NCBI RefSeq assembly: GCF_001425265.1
Contig: NZ_LMEC01000025.1
Span: forward strand, 308,185-372,184
DNA from: Massilia sp. Root418
GTDB lineage: Bacteria > Pseudomonadota > Gammaproteobacteria > Burkholderiales > Burkholderiaceae_D
DNA length: 64,000 bases
Direction: 5' to 3'
Below, piece after piece: positions 42,277-51,139 of the stretch. The position numbers were made by a program, and so were the translations under genes. Within the stretch, counting starts at the first letter, position 1. Every line of letters begins with the position of its first letter. The notes below the pieces were generated by a model, which made no database searches, was not told the DNA's origin, and saw nothing but the letters and a program-made list of their open reading frames with translations.

Positions 42277-42297
42277 TTTTCGTTATGTTTGCCGCGC

Positions 42298-43632
42298 TTA
42301 ACGCTGCGGAATCCCGCCCTTGAAGTTTGCTTTGCGCAGCAGCGACTCATATTGCTGCGACATCACATAGTTTTGCACCTGGGCCATGAAATCCATGGTC
42401 ACAACCACAATAATCAACAGGGAGGTGCCGCCAAAGTAGAAGGGAACCTTCCACTGGGCTTGCATAAACTCCGGCAACAAACACACCAGCGTGATGTAGA
42501 CGGCGCCGGCCAGCGTCAATCGCGTCAGGATCTTGTCGATGTAGCGGGCAGTCTGCTCACCGGGACGGATCCCTGGCACAAAGGCCCCGCTCTTCTTCAA
42601 GTTGTCCGCTGTTTCCTTGCTGTTGAACACCAGCGCGGTATAGAAGAAACAGAAGAACACGATTGCAATGGCGTACAACAATGCATGGATCGGCTCGCCG
42701 GGACTCAACGAGGCCGCCAGGTCTTTCATGAAACCGACGACCGGGCTGGACTTGTCGGCGCCCTTCGAGAACCACTCCACGAGCGTAGCCGGGAACAGGA
42801 TAATCGACGATGCGAAGATCGGCGGGATCACGCCGGCCATGTTCAGCTTCAGCGGCAGGTGGCTGGTTTGGCCACCGTAGATCTTGTTGCCGACTTGACG
42901 CTTGGCGTAGTTGACCAGGATCTTGCGCTGTCCACGTTCCACGAACACCACGACGAAGGTAACCAGGGCTACCAGCACCACGATGAGGATGGCCGAGAAG
43001 CTGCCGATCGAGCCCGTCGACACCTGGGAGAACAAGCCACCCAGTGCGCCAGGCAGACCGGCGGCGATACCGGCGAAGATGATGATGGAGATGCCGTTAC
43101 CGAGACCGCGCTCGGTAATCTGCTCCCCCAGCCACATCAGGAACATGGTGCCGGTCAACAGCGTCACGATCGTCACGAAGCGGAAGCCCAGGCCAGGATC
43201 CAGCACCAGGCCAGGCTGCGATTCCAGTGCCACGGACACACCCAGCGCCTGGAACAGAGCCAGTGCCACCGTCGCATAACGGGTGTACTGGGTGATCTTG
43301 CGGCGGCCGGATTCGCCCTCCTTCTTCAGCGCCTCCATCTGTGGCGACACGATCGACAGCAACTGCATGATGATCGAGGCCGAGATGTAGGGCGTAATAC
43401 CGAGCGCAAACACCGTAAAGCGGGACAAGGCGCCACCGGAGAACATGTTGAACATGCCCAGGATGCCGCCTTCCTGTTGCTTGAACAGGGCCGCCAGCTG
43501 TACCGGGTCGACACCCGGTACAGGAACGTGAGCGCCGATACGATACACCACCAATGCGCCAAGCAGGAACCACAGGCGGCCCCAAGGGAAGCCAGCCGCG
43601 GCGCTCTTAGCAAGTTGTGGGTTGGTCGCCAA
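42298..43632 (-). CDS. secY: Preprotein translocase subunit SecY
   Basis: This 444-residue, ten-helix channel protein of the Sec translocon has the N-terminal cytoplasmic helix WGRLWFLLGALVVYRIGAHVPVPG, the plug region after GGALSRFTVFALGITPYISAS, and the conserved loops RGQRKILVNYAKRQVG and GIRPGEQTARYI. It follows rplO by 32 bases within the spc operon. Confidence 0.98.
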   Translation of the reverse strand: MATNPQLAKSAAAGFPWGRLWFLLGALVVYRIGAHVPVPGVDPVQLAALFKQQEGGILGMFNMFSGGALSRFTVFALGITPYISASIIMQLLSIVSPQMEALKKEGESGRRKITQYTRYATVALALFQALGVSVALESQPGLVLDPGLGFRFVTIVTLLTGTMFLMWLGEQITERGLGNGISIIIFAGIAAGLPGALGGLFSQVSTGSIGSFSAILIVVLVALVTFVVVFVERGQRKILVNYAKRQVGNKIYGGQTSHLPLKLNMAGVIPPIFASSIILFPATLVEWFSKGADKSSPVVGFMKDLAASLSPGEPIHALLYAIAIVFFCFFYTALVFNSKETADNLKKSGAFVPGIRPGEQTARYIDKILTRLTLAGAVYITLVCLLPEFMQAQWKVPFYFGGTSLLIIVVVTMDFMAQVQNYVMSQQYESLLRKANFKGGIPQR

Positions 43633-43664
43633 TTTTCGCTCCGATCTAGCTGTTAGCTATCAGC

Positions 43665-44096
43665 TCAGGCTACCGAGCCGCCAGCCGCTTCGATGGCCGC
43701 TTTCGCGCCCGCGGTGACTTTCAGGCCTTTGACCACGACGGCTTTGGTGATTTCGCCGGAGGCGATCACGCGCACGTCGCGGGCCAGCACGCCCAGCACG
43801 CCGGCTTGCTTCAGGACCAGAATGTCGACTTCGCCGGTCGGCAGGTTGTTCAGGTCGGACAGGCGCACTTCAGCTTTGAAGGTGGCGTTGAGCGACTTGA
43901 AACCGCGCTTAGGCAGACGGCGTTGCAGAGGCATCTGACCGCCTTCGAAACCGACTTTGTGGAAGCCGCCCGAACGCGATTTTTGACCTTTGTGACCACG
44001 GCCGGAGGTTTTACCCAGGCCGGAGCCGATACCGCGACCGACGCGACGCTTGTAGTGCTTCGCGCCGTCTGCTGGTTGAATGGTATTCAATTCCAT
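43665..44096 (-). CDS. rplO: 50S ribosomal protein L15
   Basis: This 143-residue L15 has the Gly/Arg-rich N-terminus RRVGRGIGSGLGKTSGRGHKG and a globular C-terminus (VVVKGLKVTAGAKAAIEAAGG). It joins late in large-subunit assembly. It follows rpmD by 27 bases. Confidence 0.98.
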   Translation of the reverse strand: MELNTIQPADGAKHYKRRVGRGIGSGLGKTSGRGHKGQKSRSGGFHKVGFEGGQMPLQRRLPKRGFKSLNATFKAEVRLSDLNNLPTGEVDILVLKQAGVLGVLARDVRVIASGEITKAVVVKGLKVTAGAKAAIEAAGGSVA

Positions 44097-44123
44097 TGAT
44101 TTCTCCAGATCATAAGCCGAAGC

Positions 44124-44300
44124 TTACGATACGACTTTCACGAGGTAGGCGACTTTGGTGATCATGCCGCGTACCGATGGGGTGTCCTGCAGCTCGGAAA
44201 CCGAGTTGACGCGGCGCAGACCCAGGCCACGCACGGTGGCGCGGTGGTCTTGACGAGTGCCGATCAGGCCCTTCACCAGTTTGACTTTGATAGTGCTCAT
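44124..44300 (-). CDS. rpmD: 50S ribosomal protein L30
   Basis: The 58-residue protein starts MSTIKVKLVKGLIGTRQDHR and has the conserved ATVRGLGLRRVNS segment. ATG 44300 and TAA at 44126-44124 place it between rpsE and rplO, the standard position. It was found by reading the gap directly. Confidence 0.95.
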   Translation of the reverse strand: MSTIKVKLVKGLIGTRQDHRATVRGLGLRRVNSVSELQDTPSVRGMITKVAYLVKVVS

Positions 44301-44311
44301 GTGGTTTCCCC

Positions 44312-44830
44312 TTAAGCCAGGATGTCTTCCACCGACTTGCCGCGTTTCGCAGCGATGTCAGCAGCAGTACTGATTTTCGACAGGCCGTCCAGGGTCGCGC
44401 GCACCAGGTTGTATGGGTTGGACGAACCGGTGGATTTCGCCACCACGTCCGTCACGCCCATCACCTCGAAGATCGCGCGCATGGCGCCACCAGCGATCAC
44501 GCCGGTACCCGGCTTGGCTGGCATCATCATCACTTTCGACGCGCCGTGGCGGCCGATGACGGTGTGATGCAGCGTGCCGTTTTTCAGCGGCACTTTGATC
44601 AGGTTGCGGCGGGCTTCTTCCATTGCCTTTTGCACACCCACTGGCACTTCTTTCGATTTGCCTTTACCCATGCCGATGCGGCCATCGCCGTCACCAACTA
44701 CGGTCAGCGCCGCGAAGCCCATGATACGACCACCCTTGACCACTTTGGTCACGCGGTTGATCGCGATCATTTTTTCGCGCATGCCGTCATCCGGCTTGTC
44801 GCTTTGCATTTTAGCTTGCATTTTTGCCAT
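44312..44830 (-). CDS. rpsE: 30S ribosomal protein S5
   Basis: This 172-residue S5 has the double-stranded-RNA-like N-domain (REKMIAINRVTKVVKGGRIMGF) and the fidelity region VVGDGDGRIGMGKGKSKEVP. The C-domain reads GASKVMMMPAKPGTGVIAGG. It contributes to decoding accuracy and helicase activity. The N-terminus is a little Lys/Met-rich. Confidence 0.98.
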   Translation of the reverse strand: MAKMQAKMQSDKPDDGMREKMIAINRVTKVVKGGRIMGFAALTVVGDGDGRIGMGKGKSKEVPVGVQKAMEEARRNLIKVPLKNGTLHHTVIGRHGASKVMMMPAKPGTGVIAGGAMRAIFEVMGVTDVVAKSTGSSNPYNLVRATLDGLSKISTAADIAAKRGKSVEDILA

Positions 44831-44840
44831 GATCGTACCC

Positions 44841-45203
44841 TTAGAACTTCAGACCGGCTTCGCGGGCAGCTTCTGCCAGCGCTTTGACACGGCCGTGGTA
44901 ACGGAAACCGGAGCGGTCGAACGCAACTTCGGTGATTCCTGCTTTCAGTGCTTTTTCTGCTACGCGCTTGCCCACCAGTGCGGCGGCAGCGGCGTTGCCA
45001 CCCTTGCCCGATTTGCCGGCCAGTTCTGCGCGCACTTCCGCTTCCGCGGTCGAGGCCGAAACCAGTACTTTGGCATCCGGGGAGGTCAAGTTTGCATAGA
45101 TGTGCAGGTTGGTGCGGTGTACCGACAGGCGGTTCACTTTCAGCTGCGCAATCTTGATCCGGGTTTGACGTCCGCGACGCAGACGAGATTCTTTTTTATC
45201 CAT
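44841..45203 (-). CDS. rplR: 50S ribosomal protein L18
   Basis: This 120-residue 5S-rRNA-binding protein has a basic N-terminus (MDKKESRLRRGRQTRIKIAQ), LSVHRTNLHIYANL and the C-terminal FDRSGFRYHGRVKALAEAAREAGL. It lies between rplF and rpsE. Confidence 0.98.
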   Translation of the reverse strand: MDKKESRLRRGRQTRIKIAQLKVNRLSVHRTNLHIYANLTSPDAKVLVSASTAEAEVRAELAGKSGKGGNAAAAALVGKRVAEKALKAGITEVAFDRSGFRYHGRVKALAEAAREAGLKF

Positions 45204-45216
45204 CGTCAGCCCCTAA

Positions 45217-45750
45217 TTACTTCTTCTTGGTTTCTTTGATCTTAACCACTTCGTCCGAATAACGGACGCCCTTGCCCTTGTAAGGCTCAGGAGCGCGGTA
45301 AGCGCGAACTTCAGCGGCCACCTGGCCAACCTTTTGACGGTCGATACCCTTGATCAGGATCTCGGTCGGGGTCGGGGTTGCCACGGTGACGCCTTCTGGC
45401 ATCGCGTGCACAACCGGGTGCGAGAAGCCCAGCGACAGGTTCAGCTTGTCGCCAGCGGCTTGCGCCTTGTAACCCACGCCAACCAGGTTCAGCTTCTTCT
45501 CGAAGCCCTTGGTGACGCCGGTGACCATGTTGTTCACCAGCGCGCGCAGCGTGCCGGACATGGCATTGGCTTCGCGGCTGTCGTTGGCCACGTCGAAGGA
45601 CAGGGTGCCAGCGTTGTTTTCTACTTTCACCTGGCCATTGAGGGCCTGGGTCAGTACGCCCAGCGGGCCTTTTACGGTGATCGCTTGTGCGGAGATGGCG
45701 ACTTCAGCGCCAGCTGGCACAGCGATAGGCATTTTAGCTACACGAGACAT
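45217..45750 (-). CDS. rplF: 50S ribosomal protein L6
   Basis: The 177-residue L6 has two similar domains. The first contains VTKGFEKKLNLVGVGYKAQ at the junction. The second has LGFSHPVVHAMPEGV and ends PEPYKGKGVRYSDEVVKIKE. It lies near the factor-binding site. It follows rpsH by 9 bases. Confidence 0.98.
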   Translation of the reverse strand: MSRVAKMPIAVPAGAEVAISAQAITVKGPLGVLTQALNGQVKVENNAGTLSFDVANDSREANAMSGTLRALVNNMVTGVTKGFEKKLNLVGVGYKAQAAGDKLNLSLGFSHPVVHAMPEGVTVATPTPTEILIKGIDRQKVGQVAAEVRAYRAPEPYKGKGVRYSDEVVKIKETKKK

Positions 45751-45759
45751 TATTGCTCC

Positions 45760-46155
45760 TTACGCGACGTAGCAGATGACTTCGCCGCCGACGCCGGTAG
45801 CGCGTGCTTTGCGGTCGGTCATGACGCCTTGCGGGGTCGACACGATGGCAACGCCCAGGCCGTTCATCACGGTTGGGATTTCATCCTTGCCCTTGTACAC
45901 GCGCAGGCCCGGACGGGACACGCGCTCAAGGCGCTCGATAACAGGACGGCCTACATAATATTTCAAACCGATTTTGAGTTCCGACTTGCCACCGGCTTCG
46001 GCGACAGCGAAATCTTCAATGTAACCCTCGTCCTTGAGGACGTTGGCAATCGCTACTTTGACTTTCGACGATGGCATGGCCACGGTCGTTTTTTGAACGC
46101 CTTGGGCGTTGCGAATGCGGGTCAGCATATCGGCGATAGGATCGCTCATACTCAT
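45760..46155 (-). CDS. rpsH: 30S ribosomal protein S8
   Basis: This 131-residue S8 (DPIADMLTRIRNAQGVQKTTV ... ATGVGGEVICYVA) binds the central domain of 16S rRNA. In E. coli it represses the spc operon by binding mRNA near rplE; I did not identify the matching fold here. Confidence 0.98.
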   Translation of the reverse strand: MSMSDPIADMLTRIRNAQGVQKTTVAMPSSKVKVAIANVLKDEGYIEDFAVAEAGGKSELKIGLKYYVGRPVIERLERVSRPGLRVYKGKDEIPTVMNGLGVAIVSTPQGVMTDRKARATGVGGEVICYVA

Positions 46156-46169
46156 TGCTTGTTCTCCTA

Positions 46170-46475
46170 TTACCAGCTGGCTTTAGTCATACCCGGAATC
46201 TCACCACGCATGGCGAATTCACGGAGCTTGATACGGCCCAGACCGAATTTACGGAAGGTGCCGCGTGGACGACCGGTGACGGCGCAACGGTTGCGCTGAC
46301 GGGTCGGAGCGGAGTTACGTGGCAGCGCCTGCAGTTTCAGGCGGGCTTCGTAACGCTCTTCTTCCGTCTTCGACTGGTCGTCGATGATGGCCTTCAGCGA
46401 GGCGCGCTTGGCAGCGAATTTGTTTGCCAGGTCGACACGCTTCTGTTCACGGTTAATCAGTGCGAGTTTTGCCAT
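46170..46475 (-). CDS. rpsN: 30S ribosomal protein S14 (long, zinc-free type)
   Basis: This 101-residue S14 contains LPRNSAPTRQRNRCAVTGRPRG and KFGLGRIKLREFAMRGEIPG. The zinc-ligand CxxC pairs of the short form are absent, so it is the C-minus type. It follows rplE by 6 bases. Confidence 0.97.
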   Translation of the reverse strand: MAKLALINREQKRVDLANKFAAKRASLKAIIDDQSKTEEERYEARLKLQALPRNSAPTRQRNRCAVTGRPRGTFRKFGLGRIKLREFAMRGEIPGMTKASW

Positions 46476-46481
46476 GATCTA

Positions 46482-47021
46482 TTAGTTCCTGAACGGGAAT
46501 TTAAAGGCGGCGAGCAGAGCTTTCGCTTCGTCGTCGGTCTTCGCGGTGGTGGTGATCGAGATGTTCATACCACGCAGCGCATCGATCTTGTCGTACTCGA
46601 TCTCTGGGAAGATGATCTGTTCTTTAACACCGATGTTGTAGTTGCCGCGACCGTCGAACGAACGACCGGACACGCCACGGAAGTCACGCACGCGCGGCAG
46701 GGCCACGGTGATGAAACGATCCAGGAACTCGTACATGCGGGCGCCGCGCAGGGTCACCATGGTACCGATCGGATAGCCTTCGCGGATCTTGAAACCGGCG
46801 ATAGCTTTGCGCGACTTGGTGGTCACAGGCTTCTGGCCGGCGATCTTGGTCAGGTCGCCAACAGCGTGCTCCAGGACTTTCTTGTCAGCGATTGCTTCGC
46901 CCACACCCATGTTCAGGGTGATCTTGGTCAGGCGTGGCACTTCCATTACCGACTTGTAACCGAATTTCTCGGTCAGCTCGGCAACGATTTTGTCTTTATA
47001 GACTGCTTGCAGACGGGCCAT
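46482..47021 (-). CDS. rplE: 50S ribosomal protein L5
   Basis: The 179-residue L5 binds 5S rRNA and contacts P-site tRNA. Motifs include TKITLNMGVGEAI, GQKPVTTKSRKAIAGFKIREG and NYNIGVKEQIIFPEI. It lies 6 bases after rplX. Confidence 0.98.
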   Translation of the reverse strand: MARLQAVYKDKIVAELTEKFGYKSVMEVPRLTKITLNMGVGEAIADKKVLEHAVGDLTKIAGQKPVTTKSRKAIAGFKIREGYPIGTMVTLRGARMYEFLDRFITVALPRVRDFRGVSGRSFDGRGNYNIGVKEQIIFPEIEYDKIDALRGMNISITTTAKTDDEAKALLAAFKFPFRN

Positions 47022-47027
47022 TTCTTA

Positions 47028-47342
47028 TTACCCTTTCACTACTTCGCCGGAGGACTTGAAGACGCGGACTTTTTTGCCATCCACTTCCTTGAAGCCTACG
47101 CGATCTGCCTTACCGGTCGCAGCGTTGAACAGAGCAACGTTGGACACGTGAATAGGCATGGTCTTGTCAACGATGCCACCAGTTACGCCAGTCATCGGGT
47201 TCGGCTTGGTCGCTTTTTTAGCGACGTTGACGCCCTCAACCACGACATGCTCAGCGTCTACACGCTGTTGCACGGTGCCGCGCTTGCCCTTGTCTTTACC
47301 GGTCAAAACGATGACTTCGTCGTTTTTACGAATCTTATCCAT
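47028..47342 (-). CDS. rplX: 50S ribosomal protein L24
   Basis: This 104-residue KOW-domain protein (MDKIRKNDEVIVLTGKDKGKRG) initiates large-subunit assembly. GVNVAKKATKPNPMTGVTGG matches the family. It follows rplN by 11 bases. Confidence 0.98.
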   Translation of the reverse strand: MDKIRKNDEVIVLTGKDKGKRGTVQQRVDAEHVVVEGVNVAKKATKPNPMTGVTGGIVDKTMPIHVSNVALFNAATGKADRVGFKEVDGKKVRVFKSSGEVVKG

Positions 47343-47353
47343 TTGCTGACTCC

Positions 47354-47722
47354 TTACAGGACTTCCGGTGCCAGGGACACGATCTTCATGAACTTCTCAG
47401 TGCGCAGTTCGCGCGTGACAGGTCCGAAGATGCGGGTACCGATCGGCTCCAGCTTGGCGTTCAGCAGCACGGCGGCGTTGCCGTCGAACTTCACCAGGGA
47501 GCCGTCTTGGCGGCGCACACCTTTAGCGGTACGCACAACCACAGCGTTGTAAATTTCACCTTTTTTGACACGGCCGCGTGGCTGGGCAACCTTGACGGTT
47601 ACCTTGATCACGTCGCCAATGCCAGCGTAACGGCGCTTGGAGCCGCCCAATACCTTGATGCACATGACTTCTTTGGCACCGGTATTGTCGGCCACTTCGA
47701 GCCGGCTTTCAGTTTGAATCAT
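47354..47722 (-). CDS. rplN: 50S ribosomal protein L14
   Basis: The 122-residue L14 starts MIQTESRLEVADNTGAKEVM and has the GRVKKGEIYNAVVVRTAKGVRR segment. It is the first gene of the spc unit, with its own promoter 175 bases upstream, as in E. coli. Confidence 0.98.
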   Translation of the reverse strand: MIQTESRLEVADNTGAKEVMCIKVLGGSKRRYAGIGDVIKVTVKVAQPRGRVKKGEIYNAVVVRTAKGVRRQDGSLVKFDGNAAVLLNAKLEPIGTRIFGPVTRELRTEKFMKIVSLAPEVL

Positions 47723-47898
47723 AGTATTCTCTTTCCCAACTTAAGCCGAAGAATCCACACAATGCGGACCTCTCGGTCAGTCTTGGTCCCGCCAGTGATT
47801 CGCATCACTGTTTGGGTGCTTGACCTTCGTACAAGTACTGACCGCAGGTGCGCGTCTGCGGAGAGACACTTTGCGGCGATACATGAGCGAAGCCCGCA

Positions 47899-47927
47899 AG
47901 TATCACATAAAACCTGCGGGCTTGCAA
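47899..47927 (-). promoter_or_regulatory. spc operon promoter candidate upstream of rplN
   Basis: On the minus strand TTGCAA and GATACT are separated by exactly 17 nt, with an extended TGT before the -10. It begins about 10 bases after a terminator and 175 bases before rplN. The remaining leader (47723-47895) holds no gene. Confidence 0.65.
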
Positions 47928-47937
47928 GAACTAATTG

Positions 47938-47966
47938 AAAACCGCCACCGTCTGGGACGGCGGCGG
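47938..47966 (-). terminator. Intrinsic terminator after rpsQ (end of S10 unit)
   Basis: An 11-bp stem (one G-U) with a 3-nt loop is followed by TTTT on the minus strand, 9 bases after the rpsQ stop. Confidence 0.7.
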
Positions 47967-47974
47967 CTGGTCAA

Positions 47975-48247
47975 TTAAACGATTTGTGCAGCTTGCACTA
48001 CACGAGTCACCGTCCACGCCTTCGTTTTGGAGATCGGACGGCCTTCCTGGATCTCGACCGTATCACCGGCCTTGACTTGGTTGGTTTCGTCGTGTGCGTG
48101 GTATTTAGCCGAACGCACAATGATCTTGCCGTACAGAGGGTGCTTCACGTGACGTTCGATCAGAACGGTAACGGTCTTGTCCATCTTGTCGGACACCACT
48201 TTACCGATCAGCGTGCGCTTGAGCGACTGTTTCACTGGTTGGTTCAT
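47975..48247 (-). CDS. rpsQ: 30S ribosomal protein S17
   Basis: This 90-residue OB-fold S17 (RTLIGKVVSDKMDKTVTVLIERHVKHPLYGK) is slightly long at its N-terminus (MNQPVKQSLK). It overlaps rpmC by 4 nt and ends just before a terminator. Confidence 0.98.
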   Translation of the reverse strand: MNQPVKQSLKRTLIGKVVSDKMDKTVTVLIERHVKHPLYGKIIVRSAKYHAHDETNQVKAGDTVEIQEGRPISKTKAWTVTRVVQAAQIV

Positions 48248-48435
48248 TTGGCTTCCTTCAGATTCATTACCGTCTTCACACGCGCGATGTCGCGGCGTAC
48301 CTTCTTGAGCTGCGAAGTGTTGCTCAGCTGCTGCGTAGCGACTTGCATACGCAGACCGAACTGGGCCTTCAGCAGGTCGTTCAGCTCTTTTTGCAGAGCT
48401 GCCTGGTCTTTGCCGCGGAGTTCAGATGCTTTCAT
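48244..48435 (-). CDS. rpmC: 50S ribosomal protein L29
   Basis: The 63-residue two-helix L29 (MKASELRGKDQAALQKELNDL ... LKKVRRDIARVKTVMNLKEA) lies at the exit tunnel, a docking place for SRP and trigger factor with L23. It overlaps rpsQ. Confidence 0.97.
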   Translation of the reverse strand: MKASELRGKDQAALQKELNDLLKAQFGLRMQVATQQLSNTSQLKKVRRDIARVKTVMNLKEAK

Positions 48436-48447
48436 ATTTCACTCCTA

Positions 48448-48867
48448 TTATTGGCCAACCTGGCGCACCACGAAGGTGGTAGCCAGGGGCAGTTTGGCAG
48501 CAGCCAGGCGGAACGCTTCGCGCGCCAGTTCTTCTGCGACGCCATCCATTTCGTACAGTACTTTACCTGGCTGGATTTCAGCCACGTAGTACTCTGGATT
48601 ACCCTTACCGTTACCCATACGGACTTCGGCAGGCTTGTTCGAAATTGGCTTGTCCGGGAAGACGCGAATCCAGATACGGCCGCCACGTTTGATGTGACGG
48701 GTCATGGCGCGACGCGCTGCTTCGATTTGACGTGCGGTGATACGACCGCGAGCAACTGCCTTCAGACCGAATTCGCCAAACGACACGGCGGTGCCGCGGC
48801 TGTGCGAAATGCCGGTGTTGCGGCCTTTCTGCTCTTTACGATACTTCCTGCGTGCTGGTTGCAGCAT
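48448..48867 (-). CDS. rplP: 50S ribosomal protein L16
   Basis: This 139-residue L16 starts MLQPARRKYRKEQKGRNTG and contains the hydroxylation-target region around ITARQIEAARRAMTRHIKRGG. It sits by the A-site tRNA elbow. Two bases separate it from rpsC. Confidence 0.98.
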   Translation of the reverse strand: MLQPARRKYRKEQKGRNTGISHSRGTAVSFGEFGLKAVARGRITARQIEAARRAMTRHIKRGGRIWIRVFPDKPISNKPAEVRMGNGKGNPEYYVAEIQPGKVLYEMDGVAEELAREAFRLAAAKLPLATTFVVRQVGQ

Positions 48868-48869
48868 GG

Positions 48870-49688
48870 TTATTCTCCTGCTTTCTCAGCTGGTGCAGCG
48901 GCGGCCGGTTTCGCGGAACGCACACGGGCAGCACCTGCCGGGGATGGTTTAGCACCGGCTGGACCTGGACGTGGGCGGCCCGAAGGCTTGCCGTCGTCGC
49001 GGCGTGGACCGCGGCTTTTCTTCTCGTCGGCCGGGGTCTCGATGACTGGTGCTTCGCCGGTGGCGGAGCGGTCGCCCTTGTAGACCCAGACTTTCACGCC
49101 GATGATGCCGTACGTGGTCGCAGCTTCGCTGGTGCCGTAGTCGATGTCGGCGCGCAGGGTATGCAGAGGCACGCGGCCTTCGCGGTACCATTCCTTACGC
49201 GCGATCTCGATGCCGTTCAGACGGCCCGACGACATGATCTTGATGCCCAGGGCACCCAGACGCATGGCGTTTTGCATCGCGCGCTTCATCGCGCGGCGGA
49301 ACATGATGCGCTTTTCCAGCTGCTGCGAGATCGAATCGGCGATCAGCTGCGAGTCGATTTCCGGCTTGCGGATTTCTTCGATGTTCACGTGCACCGGCAC
49401 GCCCATGATCTTGGTCAGCGCCGACTTCAGTACTTCGATGTCTTCGCCTTTTTTACCAATGACCACGCCTGGACGCGAGCTGTAGATCGTGAAGCGCGCG
49501 TTCTTGGCTGGACGCTCGATGACGATGCGGCCAACGGAGGCGTTCTTCAGTTTCTTTTTCAGGAAAGCACGTGCTTTCAGGTCTTCGTTCAGCATGGCAG
49601 CGAAATTGCCGTTGCCTGCATACCAGCGCGAAGCCCAGTTACGGGTGACCGCCAGACGGAAACCGGTTGGATGAATTTTCTGACCCAT
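48870..49688 (-). CDS. rpsC: 30S ribosomal protein S3
   Basis: The 272-residue S3 has a KH domain (VIVIERPAKNARFTIYSSRPGVVIGKKGEDIE) and the C-terminal mRNA-entry domain (GRLNGIEIARKEWYREGRVPLHTLRADIDYG). It carries a 55-residue low-complexity tail rich in Ala, Pro, Arg and Lys, absent from E. coli S3 but common in betaproteobacteria. Confidence 0.97.
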   Translation of the reverse strand: MGQKIHPTGFRLAVTRNWASRWYAGNGNFAAMLNEDLKARAFLKKKLKNASVGRIVIERPAKNARFTIYSSRPGVVIGKKGEDIEVLKSALTKIMGVPVHVNIEEIRKPEIDSQLIADSISQQLEKRIMFRRAMKRAMQNAMRLGALGIKIMSSGRLNGIEIARKEWYREGRVPLHTLRADIDYGTSEAATTYGIIGVKVWVYKGDRSATGEAPVIETPADEKKSRGPRRDDGKPSGRPRPGPAGAKPSPAGAARVRSAKPAAAAPAEKAGE

Positions 49689-49697
49689 CGTGGCTCC

Positions 49698-50027
49698 TTA
49701 GTTACCGACAGTCACGTACACGTGACAGGATTGTTTCGAAATGCGGTCGCCACGGCCCTTTGCACGCGCGGTGAAGCGCTTCAGGATCGGGCCCTTTTCG
49801 ACGTAGATCGTTTTCACGAACAGTTCGTCGATGTCGGCACCATCGTTGTGCTCGGCGTTCGCGATTGCGGACTCCAGCACTTTCTTGATGATGGCCGCGC
49901 CTTTTTTAGGGCTGAATTGCAGAATGTTCAGCGCAGCGTCAACCTTCTTGCCGCGGATCAGGTCAGCCACCAGGCGGCCCTTTTGATCCGACAGGCGCAC
50001 GCCTTTGAGGATAGCTTTGGTTTCCAT
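49698..50027 (-). CDS. rplV: 50S ribosomal protein L22
   Basis: This 109-residue L22 contains KGVRLSDQKGRLVADLIRGK and the beta-hairpin region (YVEKGPILKRFTARAKGRGDRI) that lines the exit tunnel. It overlaps the rpsS stop by one base. Confidence 0.98.
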   Translation of the reverse strand: METKAILKGVRLSDQKGRLVADLIRGKKVDAALNILQFSPKKGAAIIKKVLESAIANAEHNDGADIDELFVKTIYVEKGPILKRFTARAKGRGDRISKQSCHVYVTVGN

Positions 50028-50302
50028 TATTTCTTAGCCTTTTTGTCAGCAGCGTGGCCCTTGAACGTACGGGTCAGCGCGAATTCGCCGAGCTTGTGAC
50101 CAACCATGTTTTCGGAAACATACACAGGCACGTGCAGTTTGCCGTTGTGCACAGCGATCGTCAGACCGATGAAGTCAGGCATGATCGTCGAGCGGCGCGA
50201 CCAGGTTTTGATTGGCTTTTTGTCTTTGGTCGCTTGCGCGGCTTCGACTTTTTTCACCAGGTGGGCGTCACAGAACGGCCCTTTTTTCAATGAACGAGTC
50301 AT
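50027..50302 (-). CDS. rpsS: 30S ribosomal protein S19
   Basis: The 91-residue S19 (MTRSLKKGPFCDAHLVKKVE ... VGHKLGEFALTRTFKGHAADKK) lies in the head of the small subunit near bridge B1. It follows rplB by 9 bases. Confidence 0.98.
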   Translation of the reverse strand: MTRSLKKGPFCDAHLVKKVEAAQATKDKKPIKTWSRRSTIMPDFIGLTIAVHNGKLHVPVYVSENMVGHKLGEFALTRTFKGHAADKKAKK

Positions 50303-50311
50303 GGTTTATCC

Positions 50312-51139
50312 TTATTTCTTGCCGCGGCGCGAGACGATCATCGAAGAAGTACGCTTGTTGCTGCGGGTCTTCTTACCCTTGGTCTGCTGGCCCCATGGGG
50401 ACACTGGATGACGACCTGCTGCCGTTTTACCTTCACCACCACCGTGCGGGTGATCGACCGGGTTCATGACCACACCGCGAACGGTAGGACGAACACCGCG
50501 CCAGCGCATCGCGCCAGCCTTACCGATCTTGCGCAGGCTGTGTTCGGCATTGCCGACTTCGCCTACGGTCGCGCGGCACTCGATGTGCACGCGGCGCACT
50601 TCACCCGAGCGCAGGCGAACCTGGGCGTAGGTGCCTTCGCGGGCCATCAGCACCACGCCGGCGCCGGCGGTACGGGCCATCTGGGCACCCTTACCTGGCA
50701 GCATTTCGACACAGTGCATCACGGTACCGACCGGGATGTTGCGGATAGGCAGGCAGTTGCCCGACTTGATAGGCGCTTCCGAACCGTTCATCACGCTGTC
50801 GCCGACGCTCATGCCCTTGGTGGCGATGATGTACTGGCGCTCGCCGTCGGCGTAGCACAGCAGGGCGATATTCGCGGTGCGGTTTGGATCGTATTCGATA
50901 CGTTCCACTTTCGCAGGAATGCCATCCTTCTGACGCTTGAAGTCGATCAGGCGATAGTGCTGCTTATGACCACCGCCGATGTGGCGGGTGGTGATGTGGC
51001 CGTTGTTGTTACGGCCGGCAGTTTTGGATTTCTTTTCAACCAGGGCAGCGAACGGACGACCTTTGTACAGGTCCGGGTTCACTACCTTCACCATGCCGCG
51101 ACGGCCTGGGGAGGTTGGCTTCATCTTTACGAGTGCCAT
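50312..51139 (-). CDS. rplB: 50S ribosomal protein L2
   Basis: The 275-residue L2 begins MALVKMKPTSPGRRGMVKVV and includes the conserved C-terminal NPVDHPHGGGEGKT loop with the His required for peptidyl transfer. It overlaps the rplW stop by one base. Confidence 0.98.
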   Translation of the reverse strand: MALVKMKPTSPGRRGMVKVVNPDLYKGRPFAALVEKKSKTAGRNNNGHITTRHIGGGHKQHYRLIDFKRQKDGIPAKVERIEYDPNRTANIALLCYADGERQYIIATKGMSVGDSVMNGSEAPIKSGNCLPIRNIPVGTVMHCVEMLPGKGAQMARTAGAGVVLMAREGTYAQVRLRSGEVRRVHIECRATVGEVGNAEHSLRKIGKAGAMRWRGVRPTVRGVVMNPVDHPHGGGEGKTAAGRHPVSPWGQQTKGKKTRSNKRTSSMIVSRRGKK

